Source of the DNA: Thermococci archaeon
GTDB taxonomy: Archaea > Methanobacteriota_B > Thermococci > Methanofastidiosales > B48-G16
Assembly: GCA_003660605.1 (NCBI GenBank)
Contig: QMUN01000055.1
Location: 1-6,042 of the forward strand
DNA length: 6,042 nucleotides
Direction of reading: 5' to 3'
Part shown: piece after piece, positions 5,738-6,042 of the stretch
How the letters are laid out: each line of letters opens with the position of its first letter
Numbering within the stretch: position 1 is the stretch's first letter
The notes under the pieces: model-generated
The model's input: only the letters and a program-made list of their open reading frames with translations
Databases searched by the model: none
What the model was told of the DNA's origin: nothing
Position numbers and translations under genes: made by a program

Positions 5738-6042
5738 ATGGTAAAAAAAGTTATAGAAGGTAATCATGCGGTTTCTTATGGAATAAGAGATGCAAGAGCA
5801 GAAGTTATTGCAGCCTATCCAATAACACCGCAGACTCATATAGTAGAGCTTTTGAGTGAGTTCTGTGCTTCTGGAGAATTAAAAGCCAAGTTTATTAAGG
5901 TAGAGTCCGAACATTCAGCTATGGCTGCATGTGTCGGAGCTTCAGCTGCTGGTGCAAGAGCTTCTACTGCTACTTCTTCTCAGGGATTAGCTCTAATGCA
6001 CGAGATGCTTCACTGGGCTTCAAATGCAAGGCACCCTATTGT
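5738..6042 (+). CDS. porA: Pyruvate:ferredoxin oxidoreductase, alpha subunit (N-terminal part, cut by window end)
   Basis: The frame is open from the ATG at 5738 to the last base, giving 101 complete codons of a subunit that is normally near 380-400 residues. Motifs are [20 protein letters not shown], then [11 protein letters not shown] (about residues 27-37), [19 protein letters not shown] (about 56-74), and [17 protein letters not shown] (about 77-93). These are characteristic of the alpha subunit, which holds the pyrimidine-side domain for thiamine diphosphate; the conserved glutamate in VESEHSA belongs to this region. GGTGAT (5729-5734) overlapping the porD stop is the ribosome-binding site, and the gap to porD is four bases. 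The order gamma-delta-alpha implies porB follows outside the window. Truncation is due to the window, not to a mutation visible here. Confidence 0.95.
   Translation, partial: MVKKVIEGNHAVSYGIRDARAEVIAAYPITPQTHIVELLSEFCASGELKAKFIKVESEHSAMAACVGASAAGARASTATSSQGLALMHEMLHWASNARHPI

Noticed and set aside
1..6042. CRISPR arrays, insertion sequences, tRNA or rRNA genes
   Set aside because: I saw no regularly spaced direct repeats, transposase motifs, terminal inverted repeats, or tRNA/rRNA-like conserved GC-rich segments.

Overview
The window looks like a stretch of an AT-rich archaeal chromosome. Three independent signs point that way: an AF2212-type (DUF104) antitoxin next to a PIN toxin, a full-length FAU-1 family RNA-binding protein/ribonuclease (S1-like plus DUF402), and a pyruvate:ferredoxin oxidoreductase operon in the archaeal four-subunit order (gamma, delta, alpha...). 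GGTGA/GAGGTG/AGGAGG ribosome-binding sites, BRE/TATA-like boxes and oligo-T terminators agree. The content suggests a euryarchaeal-grade anaerobe; I cannot name a genus.

Layout. Positions 1-160 are AT-rich non-coding DNA with a candidate promoter and possibly a degraded gene tail on the minus strand. Positions 161-827 (+) hold a VapBC-like toxin-antitoxin pair. After a convergent 49-base gap with oligo-T tracts, positions 4780-877 (-) hold a tightly packed four-gene operon. In transcription order it encodes an unrecognised coiled-coil protein with a possible winged-helix end, FAU-1, a small helical protein of unknown function, and a secreted, membrane-anchored beta-propeller/TPR protein. The genes overlap by 26 and 1 bases and are then separated by 1 base, and each downstream gene has its Shine-Dalgarno inside the preceding gene. 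A 123-base divergent promoter region (4781-4903) separates this operon from porC-porD-porA (+), which is cut off by the window end about 100 codons into porA; porB would be expected next.

How the genes work together. The por genes encode subunits of a cytoplasmic CoA-dependent oxidoreductase that interconverts pyruvate and acetyl-CoA with ferredoxin. The toxin-antitoxin pair is a self-contained accessory module. The minus-strand operon is the least understood part. It couples an RNA-processing/RNA-binding protein to two uncharacterised cytoplasmic proteins and a cell-surface protein. This is the best candidate here for an undescribed functional link, but the evidence is gene proximity only. 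I see no CRISPR array, transposase, tRNA or rRNA.
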